Assembly (NCBI RefSeq): GCF_963855985.1
Contig: NC_087093.1
Location: 9,431,501 to 9,495,500, forward strand
Origin: Ostrinia nubilalis
Lineage: Eukaryota > Arthropoda > Insecta > Lepidoptera > Crambidae
Direction: 5' to 3'
Length of the DNA stretch: 64,000 nucleotides
Shown in pieces: positions 1 through 12,582 of the stretch (positions within the stretch are counted from its first letter, which is position 1; each line of letters opens with the position of its first letter). Under the pieces are notes generated by a model, which was not told where the DNA came from, did no database searches, and saw only the letters and a list, made by a program, of their open reading frames with translations. The position numbers and the translations under genes are program-made.

Positions 1-433
1 TTCTCTTTTTGTGTTAAATGAGATCAATTCGAACATTTACTACGATTACAGTTTAACAATTTTACTTTCACTACGATTGGGTCGTTTCTAGTTTGGTCAC
101 TAAAAACAACCAAGTGAGCTCCTCATAATAATTGAGGAAATTAAAATTCCGTAAAACATCTGTTATCAGCTGTACAAGTGTGTTAAGTTTATTGACCCAC
201 AATCGGTGATAAGTGAGACGTCAAAATATAGCTTATTTGCAAACCATTTAGCTTTCCAATTATAGCTGGTTGTGTGCGGAACACATCGCCTTGCTGCCGT
301 TATCCCGTCTCTACGCTTACTGTAATAAATTCTGGCTAAGTAACCTCACTTGAAATAAATCCGAATTTATAATACGTTTATGCGATTTTTCATCTACGAG
401 TATTTAATAGATAAGAGATAGTCAAATTACTAT

Positions 434-815
434 TCATCATCATAATTTCAGCCGTAGGACGTCCACTGCTGAACATAGACCTCCTCCAATGATTTCCATG
501 TTAATCGTTCGATATAGGCCTGCGTCCAGCGTCGTCCTGCTACCCTTATGATGTCGTTAGTCCACCTTGTGGGTGGACGTCACACGCTGCGTTTTCCGGT
601 ATTCGGCCTCCACTTTAGAACCTTGCTGCCCCATCGGCCGTCAGTTCAGAGCACTATGTGCCCTGCCCATTGCCACTTCAGCTTGATAATCCGTCGGGCT
701 ATGTCAGCGACTTTAGTTCGTTTATGGATCTCCTCATTTATGATTCGATCTCGTAAAAAACACCGAGCCCTCTCCATAGCACGCTGTGCAACTTTGAGCT
801 TAAAGCTCAATTCTT
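434..815 (-). mobile_element. RTE retrotransposon, 3' fragment
   Basis: Read on the minus strand this gives the C-terminal tail of the RTE polyprotein (RAMERA, LRDRI, WQWAGHIV and RSV motifs), followed by the RTE 3' end and a short CATCAT-type tail at 434-445. The same block recurs in the full-length copy at 50,284-53,448. It is 5'-truncated, as expected of target-primed reverse transcription, and carries stops and small indels, so it is an old dead copy. An apparent open frame on the plus strand here is only its antisense. Confidence 0.85.
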
Positions 816-2846
816 GAGATTGTCAACAAAAAAATTATGTCTAGCGATAGACTAAGAATAATTCGGATGTTTTTTGCACTACAAAGAATAAGAATACTGA
901 ATTTACCTCTATTGTGCTCTCAAGCTTACGGTGCATGACACGAATACAAAATCTAGCCAAAGAAAGAGTACGTAAATGCCAATTTAAAATGGTGATGAAT
1001 TGGTTTTCGCAAATTGTTAACTCTGAATCCCTTATTGATTAATAGGTGATACCTATTTATCCGTTAACAACTTACACAGGTACATAAAAGATTACGTATA
1101 TTTGCCTACCTACATATATTTAAGTATCTTCATTCTCCTCGACTTATTAACTAGAAATTGTTAATTAAGTAACAAACAATTAGTTAATACAGTCAGCTGT
1201 CCCCCAGGAGTTGGGTTGGGTTTCACTAAAATTCCGGACTATAGGAGGTGCTAACGAGTGCTACTAAACGTCTCTGTAGGCTGCTCTGTAGATGTTATAT
1301 ACATTATTTATTTATATTATACAAACTACATTAATAAAACTAATACGAGTAGGTACCTGAATTATGCAGTAGAGGTCAATATTTATCTTGTACTAATATT
1401 TATTTTAGTGTTTTCAAAATAACACAAATAAGCAGAAGATGGGTGCTAGTAGAGCCTAGATTATTAAAAATATTTAAGTGTCAGCCCTTTTTGTTGTTGT
1501 TCCTTAGTTGCTGTCTGTAATAGTTAATTGATTACTTTAATCAATTAAATAACATGAAGTAGTCATGTAACAGCCATCTACATAATTACATCAGGCTACA
1601 TTTTTGTTATTATACATCCTGCTGTCATTACGTTGATACATTTATCAAGCCTTCGTCAAAGGAATGCTGTTTACGGTCGGTGCAATGGCCGCTACTTTAC
1701 AACAAGAGATGTATAGCTGTCAAGTTCACGAACATGAACGAATTAAGCAGCTCTTAAAATGCCTTTACTGGGGATCCGCAGGTTTGATGCGTTCAATTTT
1801 AAAAACTTCGTCAGGCAGGGATAACTTTATCTAAAGGATAAAATTGTTCATTATTATTATACTTAAATAGTATTATGGAGATCTGTTAAATAAATATATC
1901 CGAGTCTAGTTTGCATACCACGGTAACCTATTAAGCCATAATAACTTAGAGCAAACATTGTCGTGTTGGTTTTGGTTTGACAGAATAATCATAAACAAAT
2001 AGCAAAAATATTTATTTATAAGAAATAACCGGAATATCCTGCCTAGGTATACAATGATTCATCACAGAACTCTTATGGGACCAATTAATTCATGTTCTCG
2101 ATAACATTCATTGCTTGCATTGTATTTTTTATTCATAATGGTCCATTCACACAAAGCCATCCCATTAAAACAATCCAATAACTTATTCCATATTGAGAAG
2201 TAGAGGTACCTAGTCCAGTAAAAATATTATAATATTAGGTTATCTCTTAGGTTATGCCTCTCGTGAATATTTAATTATACGGTAGAGATTGTATTCTACG
2301 AAACAGGGAGACCTATTATGAAAAACAGTACAACATAGTAATTTTGTAATACTAAAAATTTTCAATGTTCATTTTCATTTTGATTTTCAATGGTGAATGG
2401 GCTTATTGGATTTTCATATGGATGCTGCGTTTAAATGATCCATATGACTGATTTAAAGAAAGGTATATTTATTTGCGTATTTAAGGGTATCAAAATGATC
2501 AAGCATCAATTCAATTAAAACAACACAAGTGACTACACTCCCAAAAACAGTAAAACGTACAGTATAAAACAGTAGCGCTGTTTACAGCTTGTTTGAAGGG
2601 GACCGTTGTTAAAACGTCGGTAACTTTAGGTGCGGAACCCTAATAAAAGGATAACAAAACGCCCGACCTGCAGCTGCAGTATAACGGGCCGGCGAATTCA
2701 CCGCTACTCGTTCACTTAGGACGATTACGAACATAATGTATTACAACTTATAGTACAGTACAACCTTCTCGATATCTTCTAGAATGTGCTTCCCTGAATA
2801 CAAGCAACATCTACTAAATGTTTTATTCATAATATCGATCAGATTT
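816..2846. other. Intergenic DNA, no gene seen
   Basis: AT-rich sequence with no long open frame, no exon-like GC island and no terminal repeats that I could pair. The only GC-rich patch (2,660-2,710) is short and unassigned. Confidence 0.5.
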
Positions 2847-2965
2847 TCCCTGCGTCCAGCGCCGTATCCTGCTATAACTTTACGATGTAGTCGGTCCACA
2901 TTGGAAAGCATTAGGGGAGGCCTATGTTCACTGCTGAACGTCCTATGGCTGAGATGGTGATAATG
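2847..2965. mobile_element. Two abutting RTE 3' fragments in opposite orientation
   Basis: Positions 2,847-2,900 match the minus-strand form of the RTE 3' region (GCGTCCAGCG, then GTCGGTCCAC). Positions 2,908-2,965 match the plus-strand 3' end (GGAGGCCTATGTTCACTGCT and a degraded GATGAT tail). Both are short and diverged. Two insertions or a local inversion would explain the arrangement. Confidence 0.7.
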
Positions 2966-3887
2966 ATGAACATTACGTACCTACCTACTAATTTTCATCA
3001 AGAACGAGCTAGTAAGTACACCTACTTGGAAAAGGTACAGCAAGAAGTCTAAAAAACCTGCGTTTAAATAAAATTAATGGTTGAAGCGGTGTTCCCTCTT
3101 TGTGTGTTTAGAAATGAATGGAAATTGAGTAACCAACTGCTTGTATACTCGTAATATTGATGAATTAAATATACTCACTACTTCTCTATGTCTTCAAATT
3201 AAATACCTACCTACGTAACTTTATCGAATCGAAATACATAAGTACGAGTAAGTACTTTAACTACGTTTGATCGCAGGTCATTGGCTCTTAATGCAAAAAA
3301 TTGTGTGTTTTCATACCTACTTCGCGTACATATTGATCTTGGAATGATTATACAATTAACATAACTGGATCTATCTGCCGGTTCTTAATTCATTTTCTGT
3401 TTTTACGGCCTCGGGCGAAAGTGCTATTTTGCTATTTTTCTAGAGGTCAGTAGGCTGTGTGAAACAAGGCCCAGGTGGCGAACTTTCCCTGCTATTTGTA
3501 AACATGAATATCTTATAAACTACCCTTATCTTCGATCTAACATAGATAGGGTATTTTACAACATAATAAAAATATAGAGCGTGTAGGGTTTCACATTCAC
3601 AAGTAGAATGTTATGAATCCTTATTTTTATATTGGTTAGGCTTTTCTTTACAACACGTAGCGTAACCACCCTCATTTTCATAAGCCCCGGAGTTATTGCA
3701 ATAGTGGTGACTAAACAATGTATAGTAAATAAACCTATACGATCATACCCTTCTGATTTTTCCGGGAGAGATCGCTTTCTAGCTATAAGACCGCCAAAAT
3801 TGTATCGATTCAATACTTGTTTTTATTTTATATACCTAGATCAGTTTAAAGTACATATGTATATGTAATGTAGACATCAATCATCAA
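2966..3887. other. Intergenic DNA, no gene seen
   Basis: AT-rich. The short open frames on both strands at 3,556-3,868 overlap each other and show no family motif, so they are taken as chance. Confidence 0.5.
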
Positions 3888-4019
3888 TCTTTTAAACTGC
3901 GATCTGCAACCCGCCTGCCAAGCGTGGGGATTATGGCAAAACCCTCCACTATATAATAGTGGAGGAGGCTCATAGTCCAGCAGTGGACTGTAAAGGGCTG
4001 TTGATGATGATGATGATGT
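3888..4019 (+). mobile_element. Short bipartite element made of RTE 5' and 3' ends
   Basis: The first part (about 3,896-3,950; CAACCCGCCTGCCAAGCGTG) matches the 5' leader of the full-length RTE, which lies at 53,285-53,340 on the minus strand. The second part (about 3,960-4,019; CAGCAGTGGACTG followed by GATGAT repeats) matches the RTE 3' end and tail. All of EN and RT is missing. It is best read as a non-autonomous RTE derivative that keeps only the two ends needed for mobilisation. Confidence 0.75.
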
Positions 4020-6164
4020 AATGTACCTAGTGCAATTTAAGAAAACACGACTTTATATTTCGCTCAATATCGTGACTATTCAAATTCCAACATAGATTCA
4101 TACCAAGTCAGAGAATTGGTTGATTCTGTATTTTTCCACATCTCGCTCTATATTTTTCTTTGTATCTAAGCATTATTTTCTTTCACTCCACAATAATACT
4201 TAATTAATTATTCCTTCTTTCTTCATGATGATAACTGCGTAAACCAGATAAACTCCTAAAAGAAATGTAAATTTAACGCTATCTTTTGATTCTTAGGTGC
4301 ATTAAGTTCTTTTAGAACCAAAATGTGAACGTGCTTACAAAAGCGCCTGCTCGAAACGCGGCGTGAACCATCGTAGCGACAACTGCTACGGATTGGTTTC
4401 AAATACACACGCTAGATGGCGATTAGTTAGTAAGTACATAAAGCTTTACTTTTTTTGATGAAAATGAATTTATTTTAATGACCTCTAAAACCTAATTTCC
4501 CAAACTGAAACTTTGTTGAAAACAACTGAAATAAGGAATGAATAATATAGTGTGGTAAATACAACTTAAATATCTTCTAAAACAACTTGAGCCGATCATC
4601 TGAGGCTCTGATTTGGTAATTAATTGAAACGATACTATTGGTGTACAGTCAGCAATAAAAATTCTTAAATTGTAAATTCCAGTATAATATCGTTTGAAGT
4701 GATTTTTTCAATGACTATTTTTGACAGTCATAAGTTAATAGTCTCCTAACGTAGGTAATATGACTTCGTATGTGTTTCTAAAAAGGGGGATCATAAAAAT
4801 GTCGCATTTGATTTAAGCCGTTTAATATTCTGATGAAAACAGACAATTTAGTAGTAAAAGAGTCGGAAATAGTCAAATATATATGGAAGTATTTTTCTAG
4901 GGAAGGACAGAGAGCAGAGGGGTTATTATTTTTGAAACAGAATTTTCGTAGGTAGCACCTACTAGCTAAAGTTACACAAATAACGGCAATATAATCCAGG
5001 CCTAATGAAAATAGTTTTAGGTAATAGGTAAATAATAAACCTATAATGTCACTAAAAACGACAAATATACCCTAGCTAAACGAATTATAATCCAACAACC
5101 TAACTTAATTTTCAGCTACAAACATAACATTAATGTTAAAATCAATAAATTAATTGTCGCGGGTGTAATTTCAAAATGGACGGTTTCAATCACGCGTGAA
5201 GTGACGTGGGGCCCGGGAGAATACAGCGGGGGTTCTGGGAATATTGAGGACGTACGTGAATACCTTTATACCTTATCGCATATTTCAGAGTTTACCAGAT
5301 ATTTTGAGCGCAACGGAATTAATTACTGCTGGGACTTATTAATGCACCTGCACGTTGCATTTTCAATCAATTACTGTATTTACCCAATATTAATTAGAGA
5401 CACGCTTTATTACGTAAGTTTTTCACGTTCATTTTAAATGTGAATTTAGTTATGCTCATCTCGTGTGATGATGATTGTATTGGTACTGATTTGAATCCTT
5501 AGAGCTCTACGTAAAAAGGCGCGACGAAGGTTTAGTGCAAAGACAACCGCTGTTATGTCTTTTTTGGAAAACAAATAATAAAGTTATAAAAGTACATACA
5601 GTAATATAGGGAATAGATAATAGTAGGTACCTAGTAATAGGGAAGACTCGGTAATAACTCAGCATACAAGTATTTTTGAAAATAAACGATTTTTTATTTA
5701 TTTCTTTATTTACAGTACGGTATAGCATTTACTTAAAAACATTGGAGTTGTTGAAAATAAGCCGGTAGCCTGAAGACAAGATATAGGTACGTAAAAATCC
5801 CTGAACTCTTCATATAATTTCTTACTTCCCACATTTTTCTCTTTTAAAATTCTGTTTAATTTTGATAGCGATCAAATCCGTTATTTATGTAGGGTCGTAC
5901 TCTGACTAAAACAGTTATAGGTTTAGGCAACGCATTGCAGTATTCAACTTAGTTAAAACCAAACTGTTACGCGTGTACGTACATAAAGTCACCTGTGCAG
6001 TGTCCATGCAGTTATTTTATCGAGGCATCGACGTGGATTCAGTAGCAAATTGGTTTCGGCTTCTGCTTTTACAATTCCATAATATTTTTATGTAAACCTG
6101 TAAAGACAAAATATATTCAATATTTGATGACTGCAGAATATTCTTATACGACCCTTTGTCGTAT
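4020..6164. other. Intergenic DNA, no gene seen
   Basis: No coding signal. The open frame at 5,201-5,437 has no recognisable motif. Positions 4,360-4,385 contain a small dyad (GTAGC..GCTAC) of unknown meaning. Confidence 0.45.
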
Positions 6165-6396
6165 CTACACTAATATAATAAAGAGGAAAACTTTGTTTGT
6201 TTGTTTGGTTGCAATGAACAGGCTCAAAAACTACTGGACCGTTTTTAAAAATTCTTTCACCATTCGAAAGCTACATTATCCACGAGTAACATAATAGGCT
6301 TTATTTTATTTTGAAAAAAAAATAGGGTTCCGTAAAATATTTGGGTTTTTCGGAGTCCACGCGGGCGAAACCGCCTCTCGGAAAGCTAGTCTGATA
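6165..6396 (+). mobile_element. Lepidopteran interspersed repeat ending in GGAAAGCTAG (Helitron-like?)
   Basis: Starts with a block containing TAATAAAGAGGAAAACTTTG and a (GTTT)n stretch, and ends with CCACGCGGGCGAAACCGC and then GGAAAGCTAGT. The ending recurs at 6,786-6,816 and 7,905-7,935, and inverted at 18,183-18,376. A GC-rich hairpin before a terminal CTAG is compatible with a non-autonomous Helitron end, but the 5' end and target site were not proved. Confidence 0.5.
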
Positions 6397-7449
6397 TAAA
6401 GACTGACACGTCATCTACGATATCGCGTAACGATAAATTACTTATATCGTAAAGTACAGTCGACAGCATAATAATATTAGACTACATTTTTATGGCAATA
6501 TAGCGTCTATTATAACTTGATTAGATTTAGATGCCTCGTATAGTATATGTCGTCATCCACATACGGTTCGTTACGATGGAAGTGAATTAAACCTTGCCAA
6601 CTAATCGTCAGTTACTCGGGCACTGGTAGAGGCGTAGAGCTTATAAAATAATGTAAAAAAAACTATCCTACTTAATATTAGAAATGGGAAAGTTGTTATT
6701 GACGCAAAAGTTACTAAAATGGAATTTCTTTAAACTATGCAGTGTTATTGTTTATGTATCAGACTGATATCTAAAGGCTATAAATATTACGAGGGCGAAG
6801 CCGCGGGTGAAAGCTAGTATGAGTAAAAACCGTAATCAACAAGAAAATATGTATCTATGTATAGAATTGTATCAAAACCTTTTATGGTTTCCAAAAAAAC
6901 CGAAATAATCATAATAAAAATAAAGCTTTAAAACGAAACATAATACTTAGAACTGTATCGGCACCAATACAACGAATCTGTATATGAAACAAGAGTAATG
7001 CAAAAAAATACCATGTTTTTTTTTGAAGCAAATAAAATATCATGAACATAAAAATATTCATAGTCCTTTTCATCGATAATTTGTCAAAAAGTGGTAAAGC
7101 ATATTTGATAAAATGGAGAGAAATAATAATATCTATAGGCAATAATAGTAAATGTATAACTAATATTAAAAATTATGTTAATCTCTTTATAAGTGACTGA
7201 ATGTTGTACGAAAAGGTCTAAAGAAAAACCCATGGGTATGGGAACTGAGTAAACAAAAACCCACGCGGATGGAAGCTGGGTTTTTGCTGTCTTGGAGCAG
7301 CCCTTTGAGAAGGGTAGCGGCCTAATCAGTTAATGCTTGGCCCTTTATTTCGCCGAATTTGAATACTCAATAGTATGGGGAAATGTAGGTAAAATATCAG
7401 CAAAATAAGACTGGAAAGTTAATACTGGTGGATTTGAAAAACAATAAGC

Positions 7450-7572
7450 GAAGCGCTGGTAGGGTAAAAAGATTATGAGACATGTAGAGGCTCCTTAAGA
7501 GCAAAATGACGATTTGTAAGAACTATTTATTAGTCTAAACAAATAAAGAAATTTTGACTTTGACTTTGAATA
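7450..7572 (+). mobile_element. Retroposon 3' end with TTTGAC tail
   Basis: The block GCGCTGGTAGGGTAAAAAG, then GAGACATGTAGAGGCTCC, ends in a repeated TTTGACTTTGACTTTG tail. Shorter pieces of the same 3' end occur at 18,030-18,155 and 31,690-31,735. This looks like the 3' UTR of a non-LTR element; no coding part remains here. Confidence 0.55.
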
Positions 7573-7724
7573 AAACAAAATAAGCCTACAAGAGAAGGTT
7601 TAGGGTAGGTATTGTAAGAAGTCAGTAAAAATGTAGCACTAAGACTTATTTTTTTTTAATTTAGGCATTTTCAATTTCAGAGAGAGCGCGGCTTAAATTA
7701 TTACCTATTTTGTTAAAATAATCG

Positions 7725-7937
7725 TTTCTGACTGACTAATCTATCAACACAGCTCAAACATCTGAACGGATTACGCAAAAATTTGGCACGCAGATGGTTA
7801 TTATATTATAAAGTAAGTAAGGACGATTAGGAAAGTATTTTCCAAAATTCGTCCCCCGAGGGTATGATGAAAGTTTGTTTGAAGAAACAAAATTAAATAG
7901 GCTTTTCAGCGAAGCGAAGCCACAGGCAAAGCTAGTA
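7725..7937 (+). mobile_element. Second copy of the AAGCTAGTA repeat
   Basis: Ends in GAAGCGAAGCCACAGGCAAA and then GCTAGTA, the same kind of end as the copy at 6,165-6,396. The body (ACTAATCTATCAACACAGCT and onward) resembles other members of this lepidopteran repeat class. It is non-coding. Confidence 0.45.
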
Positions 7938-8470
7938 CCTACTTACTAATAATAAGAATAAGTACACCTTCTGTACTTATACTTATTAAAATATTACTTA
8001 ATACCTACCTAAAGCAAGCAGTGCACATGCTCATGAAACTGAAAACGTTAATTAAGGCGTAATTATATCTAAAAGGCTGCTTCACCGGCTCCTAAATAAG
8101 TGCTCGGGTATTAATTAAAATAAAATTCTCAACTTCCCTCAGACTTCTCACTTTGAGTTACCTTTATCAACGTGCTTTGAAACGAGTTCGGTTTGCGGAC
8201 TATGTTCTAATTTCATAATTGGGAGAAATTCCACACAATCTTTTTGCTTTTATGTTTTTCTAAATGCTTTCACCGCCCACTGAGGTTATTAAAATGATAA
8301 CAATTTGTTTACTTATTAAATCTGTAGTTCTTTATAAGTATTATCAGAAGCTATTTAAAAGGGAAAGCCATCAATCTAACTAAATCTAAGAAAAATAAAA
8401 TAAATTATTTACTTACAAACTTTCAATGATAGAAAACTGTTGTCCCGATGGGCCACCGAAAACAATTTAA

Positions 8471-8645
8471 GAGTAGGCGCACACCGTTGATTTTTCGTCG
8501 GCCGATAGTTTAGTCGGGCAGTTGATCAGTATGGGCATGTATGGGAGTGCGCACACTACGCCGATTCGATTTGGCCGATTCTTCATACAATTTAAAATCG
8601 GGCACAACTATCGGCCAACTAAAAATCAACGGTGTGCGCCTACTC
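8471..8645. mobile_element. 175-bp MITE with about 40-bp inverted ends
   Basis: The left end GAGTAGGCGCACACCGTTGA is mirrored at the right end (TCAACGGTGTGCGCCTACTC). Pairing continues inward through the GGCCGATAGTT/AACTATCGGCC blocks with few mismatches. No open frame is present. I could not see a clear target-site duplication, so the superfamily is unassigned. Confidence 0.8.
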
Positions 8646-9779
8646 CAAAAGAATTCAAATAGGAATACGAAATATCCTTCTTATTATTAGCTTAAAGTTA
8701 TACAAATTGTATAATAGTCTGACTGAATACAAACCACATAATAAGTGTACTAATGAGGCTGACGTGCTTGTATGGCTAGAGCTTCTCTGAAATACTTAAC
8801 TTTGTAATAAGAACTTGTATTCCATGCTAGCTAAGTAGTAAACGCTCGGTTTAACTTTAAATAACACTTAATTGAATAAGGTATACATATAAGTACAATT
8901 ATGCAGTATATAAAAAATGTGAAGTCTATGAAACTAATTCAACTGAGTTAATTTTACCTACGACAAATTAAAAGTGGGGAATCCTTTTTTTATTTAGCTG
9001 AAATATTAACTTTCGTAACAATATGTTACACCACAATGCAAGCGGCTGTACTTACATGTATGTGTAGTGTAGAAGAATTTAATTAAGTTACCAAGGTAAA
9101 ACATCCTAGGTATTTTTAAATTAACTATTTACGATGTAATAAAAAAGCTTTTTTATGCAAAATCTGTAAGCAGTTCAATCCTAAAAGTTTGTAACAGTAA
9201 AAAATAAACAAAACCACACCAAAAAGTATCGGGCGTTTGCTCTTTGATATGGTATTCATTCCACAGCCCTGAGCCGAGGTCTCATTTTGGTTGTTATTAT
9301 TCTAAACACAACCGAGCACGATAATTCCCTGAAACTTTTTATGTCTGTGACACTTTTACTTCATATTTATCACCCCTCCAGTAATTCAGAAGGGGAATTT
9401 TTAAGTTTTTCAATTATATTAACAAATCACTCAGAATTTTGTTTTTCTTCCAAAGAGTCTCTCAAAAGTTCACAAGTATGGAATTGCTTCGCGTAGCTTT
9501 TGCTCTCGTTACCACCTAAATAAATAATATGAAATAGAGGAAACCACTCACTAAGTAATGTTACATATTATGAAGGAGAGATTTAACTTACCTACTATGT
9601 GATCGTCATTCTACTACAACTACCTACGTTTAATACCTAGTAATAGGTCAAATAAAATATCACCGAAGAGTACTATCATGATCCTTTTTCTCATTAGACA
9701 ATCTTTAATTAAGTCAACAACGCGACGTCCTAACCAAAATCCGAATTGCCACAAAGTTTTATTTCTACCACTGTGTGAT

Positions 9780-9845
9780 TCCTAGGGAATCGAACCCAAA
9801 ACTTGCGGAGGGAGTCCTACTCTCCTAACGCATAACCATAGAAAT
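9780..9845 (-). mobile_element. Possible tRNA-derived SINE remnant
   Basis: The minus strand contains a good B-box (GGGTTCGATTCCC-like at 9,787-9,801) with an A-box-like GGTTATGCGTTAG about 40 bases upstream. The acceptor stem does not pair, so this is not a functional tRNA gene. The body is not recognisable. Confidence 0.35.
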
Positions 9846-10834
9846 GCTTTTAAAAGATTTACACAAAACAATAATCGAACAAAAAATACATTTAGTCGAA
9901 CACAGAAACTCTCCCTTTTTTGAAGTTGGTTAAAAATTAAGTAATTTGCTTTATTATTTCAAATATTTTGAAATAATAAAGCCGTAGCCAATTAATTGTC
10001 GTACACAAATCATTGCTTTGCCGAAAACGTATCGTAATAGGCCAATGTTAAAGCAATATTGTACAAAAACATCCAGTTGCTCGCCGAACTTTTGATACAC
10101 ACATGTCGCATAAAACAAAGCCTCCCTCCACAAAAAGTACAAAATACATTGTCGGCCGATGCCAGCATAAATTCAGTTACAAACAGCCTGACATTTTTTG
10201 TTTAATTGAGGAATTCGCGTTTGCGTCTGGTATACATACATGCCCAATTTAATTTTGTTTCAGTTTTTTTTTCACTATTAACTTAGTGTAAGGATCAATA
10301 GATTTGTCAATATACACTTGAAATATTATGTGAATATGATCGAATCGTTCGATATGGGTCTCAATAATCATCGTCGCATTTGTATATTGCCTGCTTTTCT
10401 TAAAAAGCTTGGAATATAGCCAACAAAAACGTAATTGCAAATAATATCAGCTGTTAGAGAATTTTACTACAATCCAGAACGATTTCAAAATTAACTGCAT
10501 ACGTGTAACGGTTCCTTGTACGCATTAAGGCTTGGTATTTCTTCTAAAGTAGGTATTTCGCGCTGTCAAAATCTGCGCGCGCAATTCTTCGCCGAAGACA
10601 GCGCGCCAAAGAGCTCCCGCCACAATTTCCAGCTACACAGTATAGAAATACGCAGTTGGTTAGGTTAGGTTGACTTCCTTCCCTTCAAGCGTCACACTCA
10701 CAACACTTTCTAATACAAATCATATCCAAGTGATACAAATTAAAACACCTTTCAGACTTTTTGGGAATATATTCCAGAATCGAATAAATATAAAATATAA
10801 CTGCAGAAGTAAACACAGTTCAAAGTGGCCGTGG
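9846..10834. other. Intergenic DNA left of the Transib pair
   Basis: No gene recognised. Positions 10,560-10,625 are GC-rich with paired GCGCGC-type words, probably a MITE piece. Positions 10,655-10,671 contain three GGTTA/TTAGG-like words, too few to call telomeric. Confidence 0.4.
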
Positions 10835-10839
10835 CGGCG
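10835..10839. repeat. Target-site copy 1 (CGGCG) of the Transib pair
   Basis: CGGCG directly precedes the CACAGTAG terminus of the left element. The same five bases occur at 13,321-13,325 and 16,789-16,793. Transib elements make 5-bp GC-rich duplications of this type. Confidence 0.9.
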
Positions 10840-11584
10840 CACAGTAGTTTGATTTTAAATATAGGTGGACATACGATCGAAAGTCATAATTTCATCGAAA
10901 CAAAAATTGTTTTGGATAGCATTTTGAATGCTGATCAACATTTGTTATTATGCATTTTTCGTAAAAACGAGCCTTTCATGCTTAAAAAAAATATGACAAA
11001 AAAATTTGTATGGAGAAAAAACGTTTTTATTTTTTTTCTGGCCACTGTTGCAAACTGTAGCGGTCAAACCTTATGTAGTCGTAAGTACCTATGGTGCCTA
11101 ATATTACTACATAAAAAAATTTTGCGGGCACGCGCGGCGAAGCGAGTAATGGACATGCAAAATTTTAAGTATTTTTATTTATGGATTATTGATTTTAATG
11201 CACTTAAAGTAATTATTAATAGGAAAATAGACTTAGTCTAACTTAGTACAGCCCCCTATTACCTCATTTCACACTAAAACCTTTCAAACTAGAACCTAAG
11301 TTTTTAGGTACAAGGTAGCCTAAGTCGATTATTGACATTATAATATTCACTACTGGTCTAGTGGTTATGGTGTAAGGTAGATTAGGTAGATATGTACCCT
11401 TTTACCTAGGTATATACCTACTTCTTAGCACGTATAATACCCGACAGACATGATTAAAAAAAGTATTCAAGCAAAAACCCTTGACTTCAATGGTCTTGAA
11501 AGATTTTTTTTTACTTTCTAGAGTAGTCCTGAATAGATCCTTAAATCATTGACAGTCAATGTCATAATCGATTACAGTAGGTAG
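10840..11584 (+). repeat. Left arm of the foldback Transib-type element
   Basis: Pairs as an inverted repeat with 12,583-13,320, with scattered substitutions and short indels (about 95% identity by eye in the outer half). The inner limit is set where ATTACAGTAGGTAG meets its mirror. Confidence 0.85.
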
Positions 11585-12079
11585 TTTCAATTTTGATATA
11601 ACTGTAATTTCCAGTTTTCTGATAAGTTATATACACTTTCGCAAAAAGTGATTCTTTTTTTTGGCTCCTTTAAAGAGTTGTAAGTTCCTTTTCCTTCGTC
11701 TATTAAAAAAGATAACGTACATAACACCTTCATCAAGTAGCCTCAAACATATTAAGGTTTGAAATATAACACCTTTATCCAAGCATCGAACAGAGAAAAA
11801 TCTGAAATCCGACATTTATCACCTTCTTCCATTCATGTCTTCAATTATTATCTTCGTTCGAAAAACAATCAAAAAATATATTTTAACCTATTCACTTATA
11901 TTGAACAGAGTGTTCAAAATAATCTAAGTCACTCACATACTTTTTCCGAAAGAATCCAATAGGCAGTTAGCCAGTACACCAAAATGTTATCACATTTTAT
12001 CTGCACCATGTATCAGGATTTTTTGTACGTTAGCTGGCATATAAAACTATAGGTAGAGGTGAACATAATGGATCTGCAA

Positions 12080-12465
12080 TAATGTGTGGCTATACGGCTC
12101 GGAAACGTGGCCTCTCAATATAGGCCTTATAAATAAGCTCAAAATTGCACAGCGTGCTATGGAGAGGGCTATGCTCGGTGTTTCTTTACGAGATCGAATC
12201 AGAAATGAGGAGGAGATCCGTAAACGAACTAAAGTCGCTGACATAGCCCAACGGATTAGCAAGCTAAAGTGGCAATGGGCAGGGCACATAGTACGCAGAA
12301 CTAACGGCCGATGGGTCAGCAAGGTTCTGGAGTGGAGGCCACGTACCGGAAAGCGCAGCGTAAGACGTCCACCCACATGGTGACTGACGACCTCATACAG
12401 CAGGAAGGCGCTGGATGCAGGTCGCCACCAACCGGCCATTGTGGAAATGATGATGGATGATGAAT
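12080..12465 (+). mobile_element. RTE 3' fragment inside the Transib-type loop
   Basis: Encodes the C-terminal RTE tail in sense: GSETW, an [14 protein letters not shown] block, LRDRI, WQWAGHIVR and RSVRRPPT, followed by the RTE 3' end and a degraded GATGATGGATGATG tail. An extra GAG codon and a stop after the PPT motif mark it as dead. It sits in the unpaired loop, so it may have inserted after the arms formed. Confidence 0.85.
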
Positions 12466-12582
12466 AATGTGTGGAACAGGGTTGCGGGTATTCCCATTTA
12501 TGCAAGAATTATTTGACTAACTTTAATAGAGAGTGATAAAAATGTATTGTTTACTATAACCGTTCAACCCTTACTGAACCCA

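Noticed and set aside
10655..10672. Insect telomeric TTAGG repeat
   Set aside because: Only about three imperfect units, in the middle of intergenic DNA.
10825..11241. 138-aa open frame in the left Transib-type arm, mirrored by 141 aa at 12,919-13,344
   Set aside because: The two frames are similar because the arms are copies. They start across the element border, are Lys/Phe/Ile-rich and contain no family motif.
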